From: Deltaproteobacteria bacterium
GTDB lineage: Bacteria; Desulfobacterota; DSM-4660; Desulfatiglandales; HGW-15
Assembly (NCBI GenBank): GCA_020060215.1
Contig: JAGVAP010000124.1
Span: 1-64,000 of the forward strand
DNA length: 64,000 bases
Reading direction: 5' to 3'
A program made the position numbers and the translations under genes. The stretch's first letter is position 1. Every line of letters begins with the position of its first letter. This document shows, piece after piece, positions 53,682 to 62,642 of this stretch. The notes beneath the pieces were generated by a model, which made no database searches, had not been told where the DNA came from, and saw nothing but the letters and a program-made list of their open reading frames with translations.

Positions 53682-53779
53682 TCCGTAGGAGCAAGCTCCT
53701 GCTTGCGATTCCTCCGGAAGGAGGATGAATCGCAGGCAGGAGTCCTGTTGGATCGCAAGCAGGAGCTTGCTCCTACGGA
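53682..53779. repeat. Large palindromic element (tccgtaggagcaagctcct type)
   Basis: Perfect 28-base terminal arms (53682-53709 and 53752-53779) beginning tccgtaggagcaagctcctg. The 42-base interior carries a second hairpin, tcctcc-ggaa-ggagga (53710-53725), and a partial third copy of the arm (atcgcaggcaggagtcctg). The gaagcaagctcctgcttgc word pattern is typical of dispersed intergenic repeats in several proteobacteria (recalled). Confidence 0.85.
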
Positions 53780-53844
53780 AGCATTCGTGCTACCTTTCTC
53801 CGCTCAGCGCCCCGGATGCACAGACAGAGAGGTTCGGTCCCATC

Positions 53845-55176
53845 ATGGAAAACCCCGCGCCAAACGGTTCGACGCAGAAATGGACCAGCCGTTTCTATTA
53901 CGGCTGGGTCATCGTCCTGGTCGCCATGGTCTCCATGGCGTTCTGGTTCGGGTTCCGGACCATGTTCTCCGTCTTCCTGGTGGCCCTGGTGGAGGAATTC
54001 GGCTGGGGAAGAGGGGAGACCTCCGGCGTGCAGTCCCTGGCCATGATCGTCTACATCATCGCCGCTCCCCTGGCGGGCGGCCTCGTGGACCGCTTCGGCC
54101 CGAGGCGCGTCATCGTGCCTGGAATCGTCCTCCTCGCGGCGGGCCTCGGCCTGAGCGGCTCCGTTCAAGATCTCATGGACTTCTACATCTCATTCGGTCT
54201 CATCGCCGGGATCGGGGTCACGTTCGTATCCCTGGCTGCGTATACGGCCATTATTCCGCACTGGTTCCAGAAGAAGAGGGGAACGGCCAGCGGCATTGCA
54301 TCTTCAGGGATGGCCCTGGGGATGATGGTCTTCGTCCCCTTGTCCCAGGGGATCATTTCCGCCTGGGGATGGCGGCTCAGTTTCGTGACCCTGGGGCTCC
54401 TGACGGCCGTGATTCTTCTGCCCCTGAACGGATTCCTCCTCCGCCACAGGCCCCAGGAGATGGGATACGGCGGACCGGACGGGGCGGCCCCGGAACCTGA
54501 GGCCAGGAGGCCCGCGGGCAAGCCCACCGTCTCCGAACCGGGCTTCGAATGGACGGTCGGAGAGGCCATGAAGACGTTCAACTTCTGGGCCCTCATGATC
54601 TTCCCCATGTTCAGCATGATCGGCATCTACATCATCTCGGTCCATTTCGTCGGGTTTCTGGTGGGGCAGGGACTGGATCCGATGACGGCCGCATACGCTT
54701 TCGCGCTGATCGGCATTACGACCACCCCCTTCCGGATCCTCTGGGGTCTTGTCTCGGATCGCATCGGCAGGGAAAAGGCATTCACGCTCTGCACCGTCTT
54801 TTTCTGCACCAGCTTCTACGGCCTGATCCTCTTCGAACAGGGTGGAGGGGTTTGGCTGGTCTACCTCTTCGTCCTGCTGGTCGGAGTCGGCTGGGGAGGG
54901 ACCGCTCCCATGTTCATGTCTGCGGCGGCCGACCTGTTCCATGGCCGGGCCATAGGGACGATCTATGGAATGCTCGAGGGGATCGTGGGGATCGGAGGCG
55001 GTTTCGGCGCATACATGGGCGGGTACCTGTTCGATCGCACCGGATCCTATAAGCACGCCTTCGGCGTGGCCGTGATCTCGGGCATCCTTGCTTGCGTATT
55101 CATGTGGGCTGCCGCGCCGAGAAAAAGTGGTCTTCTGAAGAAGGAGATGGCGGAAAAGAAGAAGTTGAGAAGTTGA
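53845..55176 (+). CDS. MFS transporter, oxalate/formate-antiporter or monocarboxylate-like
   Basis: 443 residues, 12 membrane segments with a central loop (~205-235). YYGWVIVLVAMVSMAFWFGF opens the protein; PLAGGLVDRFGPRRVIVPGI is the MFS A-type loop and GLVSDRIGREKAFTLCTVFF its counterpart in the second half. The substrate is probably a small organic acid, going by the family look. Alternative upstream starts would run into the palindrome and are rejected. Confidence 0.9.
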   Translation: MENPAPNGSTQKWTSRFYYGWVIVLVAMVSMAFWFGFRTMFSVFLVALVEEFGWGRGETSGVQSLAMIVYIIAAPLAGGLVDRFGPRRVIVPGIVLLAAGLGLSGSVQDLMDFYISFGLIAGIGVTFVSLAAYTAIIPHWFQKKRGTASGIASSGMALGMMVFVPLSQGIISAWGWRLSFVTLGLLTAVILLPLNGFLLRHRPQEMGYGGPDGAAPEPEARRPAGKPTVSEPGFEWTVGEAMKTFNFWALMIFPMFSMIGIYIISVHFVGFLVGQGLDPMTAAYAFALIGITTTPFRILWGLVSDRIGREKAFTLCTVFFCTSFYGLILFEQGGGVWLVYLFVLLVGVGWGGTAPMFMSAAADLFHGRAIGTIYGMLEGIVGIGGGFGAYMGGYLFDRTGSYKHAFGVAVISGILACVFMWAAAPRKSGLLKKEMAEKKKLRS

Positions 55177-55246
55177 GAAGATGAGAAGATCAGTCGGAAG
55201 ATGGGCGGTTCATCTTTCTCTCAACCCCTCATCCCCCTCAACTTCT
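55160..55246. repeat. Convergent-gene hairpin with short tandem repeats
   Basis: agaagttgag occurs twice (55160-55169 and 55168-55177) and its inverse ctcaacttct once (55237-55246). The stem spans the MFS stop codon and the gap before the convergent ABC gene, so it may work as a two-way terminator. Weakly supported. Confidence 0.35.
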
Positions 55247-55252
55247 GCCCCC

Positions 55253-57025
55253 TCATGCCGCCGCCAGCGGGAACTCCTGGTCGTCGACCACCGTTCCACC
55301 CTTGATCGGACGGCATGTCCATGCGCCGTCGCCTTCGAGCTCCAGCAGCGCATCATAATGTCGAAGCCCGGCCTCATGGACTGAACCCTCAAACGTCACG
55401 CAGGAGATCCCCTTCTTTCTGAGCAGCTGCAAGACCACCTCGATCTGATCCGGGCGCAGGGTGCTTCCGGGACTCTCCAGAAGGACAAAACGGGGCCGGG
55501 CCATGAGCGCACGTGCAACGGAAAGGAGCTGCTGTTTGTCCAGGGGCAGGATGCAGTCCCACTGGTGGGGTTTGTCCGGTTCGAAGCGGCTCAAGAGGGA
55601 ATCTATCTTCAACATCCGGAAGGTTTTCGCCATCTGCTCATCCGAGACGTGGAGCGACTGAAGGGCCTCATCGGTCCCGAACTCTTCTCCAGGCCAGGGG
55701 TTCACGAGCAACTCGCGCATGGTGCCCGGGGGCAGATAGGGGATCTCCGGCAGCAGCAGGATCCGGTCGAGACTCGGGCGGACGACATGTCCCTCGCTTG
55801 AAAGCCAGAGCCCTGCGGTGGCCTGAAACAGGGCGCTCCTGGCCGTCTCGTCCGGCCCCTGAATGAGTACACGCCTCCCGTGCCGGATCTCCAGGGACAA
55901 CTCCCTGACGAGCACCCGCCCGCAGTCCTGTGAACGGAGCGTCAGCCCTCTGTAGGCGATCCTCCCGTCATCTCTGGAAGAGCTGTCTTGAGAAGATTCC
56001 GCCCTCCTCTCCCTCTCTCCGGCCTCTCCCAGCAGAGAGAGCCTCGCCAGGACGGCCGTGTAGGAGGATATGGACTGAAACTGCGTGACGATCAGGGAAA
56101 AGGCGCCGGAAAGATGGGTGAAGGCAATGGCCGACTGGGTGATCACGCCGAACCCGACGTGCCCTTCCAGAAAGAGGGGCGCCACGATCAGTGCGGGGAT
56201 GATCTGGATCATCCAGTTGTAGCCGGTGGAGAAGAATTTCAGATTTCGATTCACCGAGATGATGCGGCGGAAATTCGCCGTCAGGTCGGACAGGTTCCTC
56301 AAGCTCAGCTTGATCATACGGCCTTCGTGGCGGGAGAGGGCGATGGATTCGGCGTGTTCCCGAAGATGGATAAGGGATGCACGGAGGTTGGCTTCCTTGT
56401 CCAGCTGGTCGTAGTTGAGGCGGATCAGCGGCCGGCCGAAGAGGAAGGTCAGGAAGGTGCCCGCTGAAGCGTACAGAACGGCCACCACGAACAAGCGGGG
56501 GCTGATCGACCAGAGCACGCCCGAAAAGGCCACCACGGTGAGGCTGCCGTTCAGGATCATCAGCAGAAAAGAGAGCGTATTGTTGCCGAAAAAACGGATG
56601 TCCTCGGTGATGCGCTGGTCGGGGTTCCCGACCTCAGCGTTCTTCTTCAACCGGTAGTAGACCCTGTGGGTGGCATAGCGGACAATGGACTGTCCGGTCG
56701 CCCATTCCCGCCACAACAAGCCCAGGTACTCCTCGATGTAGCTGTGGAGCGTGGAGATCACGGTGGCAAGGCCGAACACGCCCACATAGATCAAAGCCAT
56801 GCGAACGAATTCGCCCCGGTTCCGGTCTTCAATGGCGGTCATGAAATCGCGGCCGACATAACTGATCAACACATTGAGGCCGTTGATGCTCAGGAGGGTG
56901 AGAATCAGCAGTCCGAACAAACATCCGGCCTTGCGGCCGGCCGGTTTGGAGGTCACAAACCGCCTGATCCCGCGGAGGAAACCCCTCCAGGTCTTCCGGG
57001 AGATACGAATTCTTTCTCTGCTCAT
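55253..57025 (-). CDS. SbmA/BacA-like ABC transporter with degenerate nucleotide-binding domain
   Basis: 590 residues. The first ~330 form an ABC_membrane_2 domain with about six membrane segments (EYLGLLWREWATGQSIVRYA, then NPDQRITEDIRFFGNNT, diagnostic of the SbmA/ABCD group). The rest aligns with an ATPase domain, but key motifs are changed: Walker A reads GPDETARS (390-397) in place of GxxGxGKS; the signature LSxGE is LPLDK (493-497); Walker B ends FVLLESPGS (513-521) without DE; the H-loop His is not in place. It probably no longer hydrolyses ATP, as in SbmA, which works without an ATPase. Exact substrate unknown. Confidence 0.88.
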   Translation of the reverse strand: MSRERIRISRKTWRGFLRGIRRFVTSKPAGRKAGCLFGLLILTLLSINGLNVLISYVGRDFMTAIEDRNRGEFVRMALIYVGVFGLATVISTLHSYIEEYLGLLWREWATGQSIVRYATHRVYYRLKKNAEVGNPDQRITEDIRFFGNNTLSFLLMILNGSLTVVAFSGVLWSISPRLFVVAVLYASAGTFLTFLFGRPLIRLNYDQLDKEANLRASLIHLREHAESIALSRHEGRMIKLSLRNLSDLTANFRRIISVNRNLKFFSTGYNWMIQIIPALIVAPLFLEGHVGFGVITQSAIAFTHLSGAFSLIVTQFQSISSYTAVLARLSLLGEAGERERRAESSQDSSSRDDGRIAYRGLTLRSQDCGRVLVRELSLEIRHGRRVLIQGPDETARSALFQATAGLWLSSEGHVVRPSLDRILLLPEIPYLPPGTMRELLVNPWPGEEFGTDEALQSLHVSDEQMAKTFRMLKIDSLLSRFEPDKPHQWDCILPLDKQQLLSVARALMARPRFVLLESPGSTLRPDQIEVVLQLLRKKGISCVTFEGSVHEAGLRHYDALLELEGDGAWTCRPIKGGTVVDDQEFPLAAA

Positions 57026-57331
57026 GCGATGGTCAACGACTCCTTGCGAGTGGGCTGAGAGGCGCCGATTTCATACCCTTTGCAATCGAGAGCGGTTCGG
57101 GTCAGGGGCGAGGGTCGAGGCAAAGAGATGGTTCGCGTCCGGAACGGATCGGAGCTCGGAGAACGGAAACAGGCGCATGGGACTGCAGGAGGAATGGGGA
57201 GACCAGGAGCGGGAGACGAAACACCGAAGACCGATTCAGTACCCGTAGAGGAAGGAGATCCCTGATTGGCTGTTATCGTGCGGGCATCTCAATACCAGCT
57301 ACGGCGGGATAGGTCAAGCCGTTATTTGCGG
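57026..57331. other. 306-base intergenic region
   Basis: G+A-rich spacer between two minus-strand genes. It ends with a short tandem repeat, ttatttgcgg twice (about 57321-57341), just after the stop of the MocA-type gene. No gene, promoter or RNA was recognised. Confidence 0.5.
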
Positions 57332-57973
57332 TTATTTGCGGGGGGGTGTTTGAACATCGGCCTCGGCCGCTTCCCACACCCGGCGGACGGCCTCGTAATC
57401 CTCCGGGGTGTCTATATCGGCATCCTTGTAGGGGCAGTCCGGCTGGACCAGGCAAACCTCGCGCGGAAAATGGAGGAACAACTCTCTCGCGCCGACATCT
57501 CCGCGCAGCCGGTGCAGATGGGGGTAGAACTTGCGGCCGACGATGACGGGAAGGGTCCTGCGGTTCTTGGCCCTGACGGCCCCGAGGCTAAGCCCGGACT
57601 GCAGGTACTCCCGGATAAGAAGGTTGATGAGTCCGGAGGTGATCCAGGGCATGTCCCCCAACAGGATCAGGGTGTCGTCGTACTCCTTCTCGATCAGCCG
57701 CATCCCGGAGAGGATCGAGGTGCTGATCCCTTCACGAAAGCGGGGGTTCTCGATGACCCGCAACCGCGGCCCGAGCAGGTCGGGAGGGATGCTTTTCCTG
57801 ATCTCCCGCGCATGTGAGCCGAGCACGAGGACGAGAAAGTGGAGGTCGGAGCCGAGGGCCTGCCGGAGCGCATGCTCGATCAGGCTCTCTTCTCCCAGGG
57901 GCAGGAGCTGTTTCGGCCTCCCCATCCGGGAAGAGGCGCCGGCAGCCAACAAGAGGCCCGCGACTTCCTTCAC
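57332..57973 (-). CDS. mocA: MocA-type molybdenum cofactor nucleotidyltransferase
   Basis: 213 residues. AGLLLAAGASSRMGRPKQLL is the NTP-transferase signature; LILLGDMPWITSGLINLLI supplies the metal-binding Asp; NRRTLPVIVGRKFYPHLHRL, then RGDVGARELF match MocA/MobA-like proteins (molybdopterin cytidylyl or guanylyl transfer). Symbol is tentative. It overlaps iorB's stop by 4 bases. Confidence 0.85.
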   Translation of the reverse strand: MKEVAGLLLAAGASSRMGRPKQLLPLGEESLIEHALRQALGSDLHFLVLVLGSHAREIRKSIPPDLLGPRLRVIENPRFREGISTSILSGMRLIEKEYDDTLILLGDMPWITSGLINLLIREYLQSGLSLGAVRAKNRRTLPVIVGRKFYPHLHRLRGDVGARELFLHFPREVCLVQPDCPYKDADIDTPEDYEAVRRVWEAAEADVQTPPRK

Positions 57974-58539
57974 TTCGAGGTTCCCTCCCTTGCCTTTTGG
58001 GCCCCTGCATCGAACACCCTGAGGTTGCTGTCGCGGAACTTCTCAGGGCTGATCCGCGCCAGGGTCTCCCTCATCTCCTCGGCCCGGACAGGGTCCTCTT
58101 CCGCGCCGACAAAGAACCCGAGGAGCGCCAGATTCGAAGAGAGGGGGGCGCCGAGCTCGCGGGCGATGGTGTCTGCAGGGATGGAGCGGCAGCGGATCTC
58201 CCTTTTAGCGAGGTAGTCCCTGACAGCGGCCCTGGGGAAATCGGGGCCGTCCGTGTTCACGTAGATCCTGCCTCCCCTGGAGACAAAGGGGAGATTTCGG
58301 TATCCCTCCGCCTCCTCCAGGGCCAGGAGAAAGAGGGCGGAATCGGTCTTCACGAGGGAGCTCTCCGCTTCGCCGAACCGGAGGTGGGAGACCACGGAGC
58401 CGCCCCGCTGGGCCATCCCATGGGTCTCGGCGCCGATCACCTGGAAGCCCTTGTCCAGCCCGGATTGTGCCAGCACCTTGGTCATGAAGAGGATCCCCTG
58501 ACCGCCCAAACCGCAGAGAACGATGTTCACCGTATCCAT
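57970..58539 (-). CDS. iorB: Indolepyruvate ferredoxin oxidoreductase, beta subunit
   Basis: 189 residues. VLCGLGGQGILFMTKVLAQS and VIGAETHGMAQRGGSVVSHL are the 2-oxoacid:ferredoxin oxidoreductase gamma-domain signatures. It works with IorA to oxidise aryl pyruvates (from Trp, Phe, Tyr) to aryl-acetyl-CoA with reduced ferredoxin. Its start overlaps the iorA stop by one base, so the subunits are coupled. Confidence 0.95.
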   Translation of the reverse strand: MDTVNIVLCGLGGQGILFMTKVLAQSGLDKGFQVIGAETHGMAQRGGSVVSHLRFGEAESSLVKTDSALFLLALEEAEGYRNLPFVSRGGRIYVNTDGPDFPRAAVRDYLAKREIRCRSIPADTIARELGAPLSSNLALLGFFVGAEEDPVRAEEMRETLARISPEKFRDSNLRVFDAGAQKAREGTSK

Positions 58540-60404
58540 CAGAGTCCTCCAGCCTCCTCAATGGCCCCTTTCGGGCAGATCTGCAGGCACACGCCGCAGT
58601 CCGAGCAGAGCTGCCGGTTGACGGCGGTCCTCCCCAGGGCCTGGTCGTGGTAAAGGGCCGGGCATTCGAAGCGGTCCAGGCAGAAATTGCATTGAGCGCA
58701 CTTGTCCGTGACCGTGACCTTCTTTCTCGGGGCCGTTCTGTCCCTGTAGGCGATGAGGCAGGGATGCCTGGCGATGAGCACGGCGATCCCTCCTTCAGGC
58801 TCCTTGACGTACTCGGCCGCCTTCTTCAGCGATTCGGTCATGGCCTTGATGTCATAGGGGTCCAGGACCTCGATGTAGTCGACCCCGCAGCCTGCCACCG
58901 TCCTTTCCAGGGAGACCGCCTTTCCCTGGCTGCCGTCCGCCCGGATGCCCATTGCGGGCGTCGGCTGCATGCCGGTCATGGCGGTGGTCATGTTGTCCAG
59001 GATGACGAGGATGAACCTCGCCCCGTTGTAGACCGAGTTCAGCAGTCCCGCCGTCCCTGAATGAAAGAAGGTCGAATCGCCGATCGTGGCCACGATCGGC
59101 TGATCCGTCTTGTCCTGGGCAAAGGAATGATAGAAACCGGACGCCATGGTGATGGCCGAGCCCATGTCCAGGCAGGTATCCACCACGCCCAGGTTCAGGC
59201 CGAGGGTGTAGCACCCGATATCGGAGGTGAAGATCGCCTTGGGCCGGGCCTTCCGGATGGAAAAGAAGGCGGACCGGTGCGGGCACCCCGGGCACAGGGT
59301 GGGCCTGCGGACCGGGAGCTGAAGGGACTTCACGATCTCGGTGGATTCCAGATCGTCGAGATCGCGGATCGGAGTCAACCCCTGTTCCTTCAGCGCATCG
59401 GCGATCAGCTTGTGGATGACCTGGGGGACGAGCTCCCCCTGTGAGGGCACATGCCCGGAATGGCGGCCCATGACCTTTTGCCTGTCCCTGAGGAGGTATT
59501 CGATCAGGGTGTCGGTCTCCTCGATGACCAGCACCTTCCTGCAGGCGGACATGAACTCCAGGGCCATGGTCTCCGGAAAGGGGTAGGGCGTGCCGAGCTT
59601 GAGCACCGGGATGTCGGTCCGCCCTTCCTCCTTCAGGAGGTCGTTCACCACCGAATAGGGCACGCCCGATGCGATGATCCCGAGGGGGTATTCCTTCCCC
59701 GGTTCAAGGGTGTGGAAGTTGTACCGGGAGAGGGACTCGAATCGCTTCGCGATCTCCGAGAGTTTCCGGTTCAGCTCGCCATGGAGGATCAGCCGGAAGC
59801 GCGGTGTGGCAGCCCACCTCGCAGGGTCTTTCTTGAAGGCGGCCTTTCGGTTTTCGATTTCGATCTTGTCGTACCCGATACTCTGGCGCGCATGACATAC
59901 CCTGATGGCAGGCCTCAGGATGACCGGGATGGAGAACTCCTCCGAAAGGGCAAAGGCCGTCACGGCCATTTCCCTCGCCTCCTGGGGGGTGGAGGGGTCC
60001 AGCACCGGGACCTTGGCGAGGCGGGCCATAAAACGGGTGTCCTGCTCGGTCTGGGAGGAGTGCGGCCCCGGATCATCGCACGAGACGATGACCAGCCCCC
60101 CCACCGTCCCCATGTACGCGGCGCTCATCAGCGAGTCGGCCGCTACGTTCAACCCCACCTGCTTCATGCAGCAGGCCGCCCTCTTCCCGGTCACGGCCGC
60201 GGCAAAGGCGTTGTCCAGGGCGACCTTCTCATTGGTGGACCACTCCACATAGGTGTTCAGATCGCCCGACTTGACCATCCGGATGACCTCGGGCAGGATC
60301 TCGGAGCTGGGAGTGCCGGGGTAGGACGTGACCACCTGGCAGCCCGCCTCCAGGAGCCCAAGGGCAATCGCCCCGTTTCCAAGAAGGATCTCTTCTCTTG
60401 CCAT
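58539..60404 (-). CDS. iorA: Indolepyruvate ferredoxin oxidoreductase, alpha subunit
   Basis: 621 residues from the ATG at 60404; the GTG at 60419 lies too close to aaaggag to be used. The pyrimidine domain is N-terminal (LGNGAIALGLLEAGCQVVTS followed by YPGTPSSEILPEV), the thiamine-diphosphate-binding domain is at ~365-540 (CPGCPHRSAFFSI and TIGDSTFFHSGTAGLLNSVY), and a C-terminal 2[4Fe-4S] domain carries CAQCNFCLDRFECP and CSDCGVCLQICPKGA. It follows the Cys-rich small gene. Confidence 0.96.
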   Translation of the reverse strand: MAREEILLGNGAIALGLLEAGCQVVTSYPGTPSSEILPEVIRMVKSGDLNTYVEWSTNEKVALDNAFAAAVTGKRAACCMKQVGLNVAADSLMSAAYMGTVGGLVIVSCDDPGPHSSQTEQDTRFMARLAKVPVLDPSTPQEAREMAVTAFALSEEFSIPVILRPAIRVCHARQSIGYDKIEIENRKAAFKKDPARWAATPRFRLILHGELNRKLSEIAKRFESLSRYNFHTLEPGKEYPLGIIASGVPYSVVNDLLKEEGRTDIPVLKLGTPYPFPETMALEFMSACRKVLVIEETDTLIEYLLRDRQKVMGRHSGHVPSQGELVPQVIHKLIADALKEQGLTPIRDLDDLESTEIVKSLQLPVRRPTLCPGCPHRSAFFSIRKARPKAIFTSDIGCYTLGLNLGVVDTCLDMGSAITMASGFYHSFAQDKTDQPIVATIGDSTFFHSGTAGLLNSVYNGARFILVILDNMTTAMTGMQPTPAMGIRADGSQGKAVSLERTVAGCGVDYIEVLDPYDIKAMTESLKKAAEYVKEPEGGIAVLIARHPCLIAYRDRTAPRKKVTVTDKCAQCNFCLDRFECPALYHDQALGRTAVNRQLCSDCGVCLQICPKGAIEEAGGL

Positions 60405-60411
60405 ATCCGTG

Positions 60412-60684
60412 CTATTCACTCCTTTTGGCCTGATCGATCAGATCCATGAGGGTCAGGACCTTGGGCCTGGGCGGCGTCGTGAAGGCCAGGTCCCACTCGT
60501 CCTGATTCAACTCCTTCCTGAGGAGCTCTTCTACCAGAAAATGTTCATACCAGCAATGGATGGTCCTGGAGCAGGGGAGGCCCCGGCTCTCGCATCTGCA
60601 GTAGGAAAAAGGGACTTCATGGCCCAACTTGCGGCACCGGATCCGGAAATCGTCTCCGGGCGCTTCATGATCAAGACGTTTCAT
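60412..60684 (-). CDS. Cys-rich small protein preceding iorA
   Basis: 90 residues. RIRCRKLGHEVPFSYCRCES, then RGLPCSRTIHCWYEHF contains five Cys and two His in the first half, a likely metal site. The second half is helical. The stop codon lies in the ribosome-binding region of iorA, so it is probably co-translated. I have no function; a maturation or electron-transfer helper for IorAB is a guess from position. Confidence 0.75.
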   Translation of the reverse strand: MKRLDHEAPGDDFRIRCRKLGHEVPFSYCRCESRGLPCSRTIHCWYEHFLVEELLRKELNQDEWDLAFTTPPRPKVLTLMDLIDQAKRSE

Positions 60685-60702
60685 AGGAACTCAACCAATC
60701 CT

Positions 60703-60777
60703 GCCGCGAAGACACGAAGGCACCAAGAAGAACGAAGAATATGGAGGTCTTCTTTGTGGCTTCGTGTCTTGGTGGCA
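60703..60777. repeat. Dispersed palindromic repeat, family 1, copy 7
   Basis: Left arm gccgcgaagacacgaaggc (from 60703), right arm ending ttcgtgtcttggtggca (60777). It lies between trpB2 and the Cys-rich gene on the minus strand. Confidence 0.8.
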
Positions 60778-60795
60778 GATCTTCTTTGAATCAAT

Positions 60796-60821
60796 GCCGG
60801 AGGCCTGAGCCGGCCTCCGGC
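60796..60821 (-). terminator. Strong hairpin after trpB2
   Basis: A perfect 10-base G+C-rich stem (gccggaggcc / ggcctccggc) with a 6-base loop, 17 bases beyond the trpB2 stop on the minus strand. No T-run follows, so it may stop or pause polymerase only with help, or protect the 3' end. Confidence 0.5.
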
Positions 60822-60837
60822 GAGCATACGTGCGGGG

Positions 60838-62226
60838 TCAAATCTTGCTGGGGCTGTACTGCTTCGGTTTGGGCAACGGGGCAATGTCGCCCAGGGCCCG
60901 ATGGATCTCGTCCTCCGGAAGGGCGTGATCCGAGAGCTTGCCTCGCATATACGCCTCATAGGCCGCCATATCCACGAGACCGTGGCCGCTCCAGTTGAAG
61001 AGGATCACCTTCTCCTTCCCCTCCTCCTTCGCCTTGAGGGCCTCGCGAATGGCCATGGCTACGGCATGGTTCGTCTCGGGCGCGCTGATGAAGCCTTCCG
61101 CCCTGGCAAACGCGATCCCTGCCTGGAAGGTCTCGAGCTGCTGCACCGACTCGGGACGGATGAGCCCGTCCAGGATGAGCTGGCTCACGAGGGGCGCCAT
61201 GCCGTGATAGCGCAACCCTCCGGCATGGATGGGCGCAGGCACAAACGAATGACCCAGGGTATGCATCGGGAGAAGCGGGGTCATCTGCACCGTGTCCCCG
61301 AAATCGTAGGCAAAGGGGCCGCGGGTCATGGTCGGGCACGAGGCCGGCTCCACGGCGATGATCTCGACCTTCTTCCCGTGGATCTTGTCCCTGATGAACG
61401 GGAACGCGATCCCTGCAAAGTTGCTCCCGCCCCCTGCGCACCCGATGACGATATCCGGATAATCCCCCACCAGGGCCATTTGCTTCAGGGCTTCCTGCCC
61501 GATCACGGTCTGGTGCAGCATGACATGGTTCAGCACGCTTCCCAGGGAGTACTTGGTATCCGGGTCCATGACCGCCGCTTCCACCGCCTCGCTGATCGCG
61601 ATCCCGAGACTTCCGGGGGAGTCGGGGTTCTCGGAGAGGATCTTCTGTCCGGCCTTGGTCTCCGTGCTGGGGCTCGCCACGCAGTTGGCGCCCCAGGTTT
61701 CCATCATGAGGCGGCGGTAGGGCTTCTGGTTGTAGCTGATCTTCACCATGAAGACCTTGCACTCCAGGCCGAAAAAGGCACAGGCCATGGAGAGCGCGCT
61801 TCCCCACTGCCCTGCGCCGGTCTCGGTGGTGATCTTCTTCGTCCCCGAGATCTTGTTGTAGTAGGCCTGGGGAACGGAGGTGTTGGGTTTGTGGCTGCCC
61901 GCAGGGCTCACCCCCTCGTTCTTGAAATAGATCCGGGCGGGCGTCTTGAGATACTGCTCCAGCCCGTACGCCCTGTAAAGGGGTGTCGGCCGCCAGATGA
62001 GATATTTCTCGATGACAGCATCGGGAATATCGATGAATCGGTTGGGGCTCACCTCCTGCTCGATCAGGGGCATGGGAAAGATCGGGCTCAGGTCGTCCGG
62101 ACCGACCGGCTTGCCGGTTCCCGGGTGGAGCGGGGGCTCCATGGGCGTGGGCATGTCGGCCATGATGTTGTACCACTGGCGGGGCAGTTCCGATTCGGGC
62201 AGAAAGATCTTCTTCTTCACCTCCAT
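60838..62226 (-). CDS. trpB2: Tryptophan synthase beta chain, type 2
   Basis: 462 residues, the length of the type 2 group. [20 protein letters not shown] is the extra N-terminal region absent from type 1; [20 protein letters not shown] holds the PLP Lys; [20 protein letters not shown] and [15 protein letters not shown] follow. It makes tryptophan from indole (or via O-phosphoserine/serine). Placed with iorAB, it may recycle indole-containing products of aryl pyruvate metabolism. A ~235-base leader with a promoter and operator-like palindrome precedes it. Confidence 0.96.
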   Translation of the reverse strand: MEVKKKIFLPESELPRQWYNIMADMPTPMEPPLHPGTGKPVGPDDLSPIFPMPLIEQEVSPNRFIDIPDAVIEKYLIWRPTPLYRAYGLEQYLKTPARIYFKNEGVSPAGSHKPNTSVPQAYYNKISGTKKITTETGAGQWGSALSMACAFFGLECKVFMVKISYNQKPYRRLMMETWGANCVASPSTETKAGQKILSENPDSPGSLGIAISEAVEAAVMDPDTKYSLGSVLNHVMLHQTVIGQEALKQMALVGDYPDIVIGCAGGGSNFAGIAFPFIRDKIHGKKVEIIAVEPASCPTMTRGPFAYDFGDTVQMTPLLPMHTLGHSFVPAPIHAGGLRYHGMAPLVSQLILDGLIRPESVQQLETFQAGIAFARAEGFISAPETNHAVAMAIREALKAKEEGKEKVILFNWSGHGLVDMAAYEAYMRGKLSDHALPEDEIHRALGDIAPLPKPKQYSPSKI

Positions 62227-62642
62227 AATCCCTCCTCTTTGTTGGTTGCGCTTAAGGACCCTGACGAGAGTCGTCCCATTCGGGAGACTTTCATCACCAC
62301 GGACAGAACCGACACCCCGAAATTCCTGGCGGAGCGGAAACGGGGTGCATAAGCACGCAAACCCCTGCGGGCGGCTGTTGTTGATATGGGTCTAGGCTAA
62401 AGGTTGTGGAGGAAACAAACCCGAAAAGGAAGAAAAATCAACGTCATCAATTCAATCATTCCCCTAAGGTGTAACCCTGGTGGACAGGGACTGTCAAGGA
62501 TTTTCATCGCCGGGCGGCGATCGGGATCGATCGCTTTTGGGCTTTCCAAGAAACCGGGGGTGTTCTAGAATCAGCGGCTCCGGAGAATCCGTGCGGGTCG
62601 ACGGACCCTGTCGGGGAGGAAGGAGAGAGAGGAGGCGGGTAG
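62227..62642. other. 416-base divergent regulatory region
   Basis: It contains the promoter and palindrome for trpB2 (62469-62497) and its long 5' leader, including a paired segment ggggt/acccc around 62334-62360. The plus-strand GAF-PilB gene starts at 62643 after gaggagg; no clear promoter for it was seen. Confidence 0.55.
62469..62497 (-). promoter_or_regulatory. trpB2 promoter with overlapping operator-like palindrome
   Basis: On the minus strand TTGACA (62492-62497), a 17-base spacer and TTACAC (62469-62474). The inverted repeat tggacag-gga-ctgtcaa (62481-62497) overlaps the -35. A repressor bound there would block trpB2. The -10 match is only partial. Confidence 0.5.

Larger units (their letters stand above)
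53330..53844. other. 515-base intergenic region
   Basis: It contains a doubtful small minus-strand gene (53443-53607), a C-run (53659-53675) and a large three-armed palindrome (53682-53779) that ends 65 bases before the MFS start codon. The frame of the MFS gene is open back to 53725, but only because the palindrome happens to lack stops there. Confidence 0.6.
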
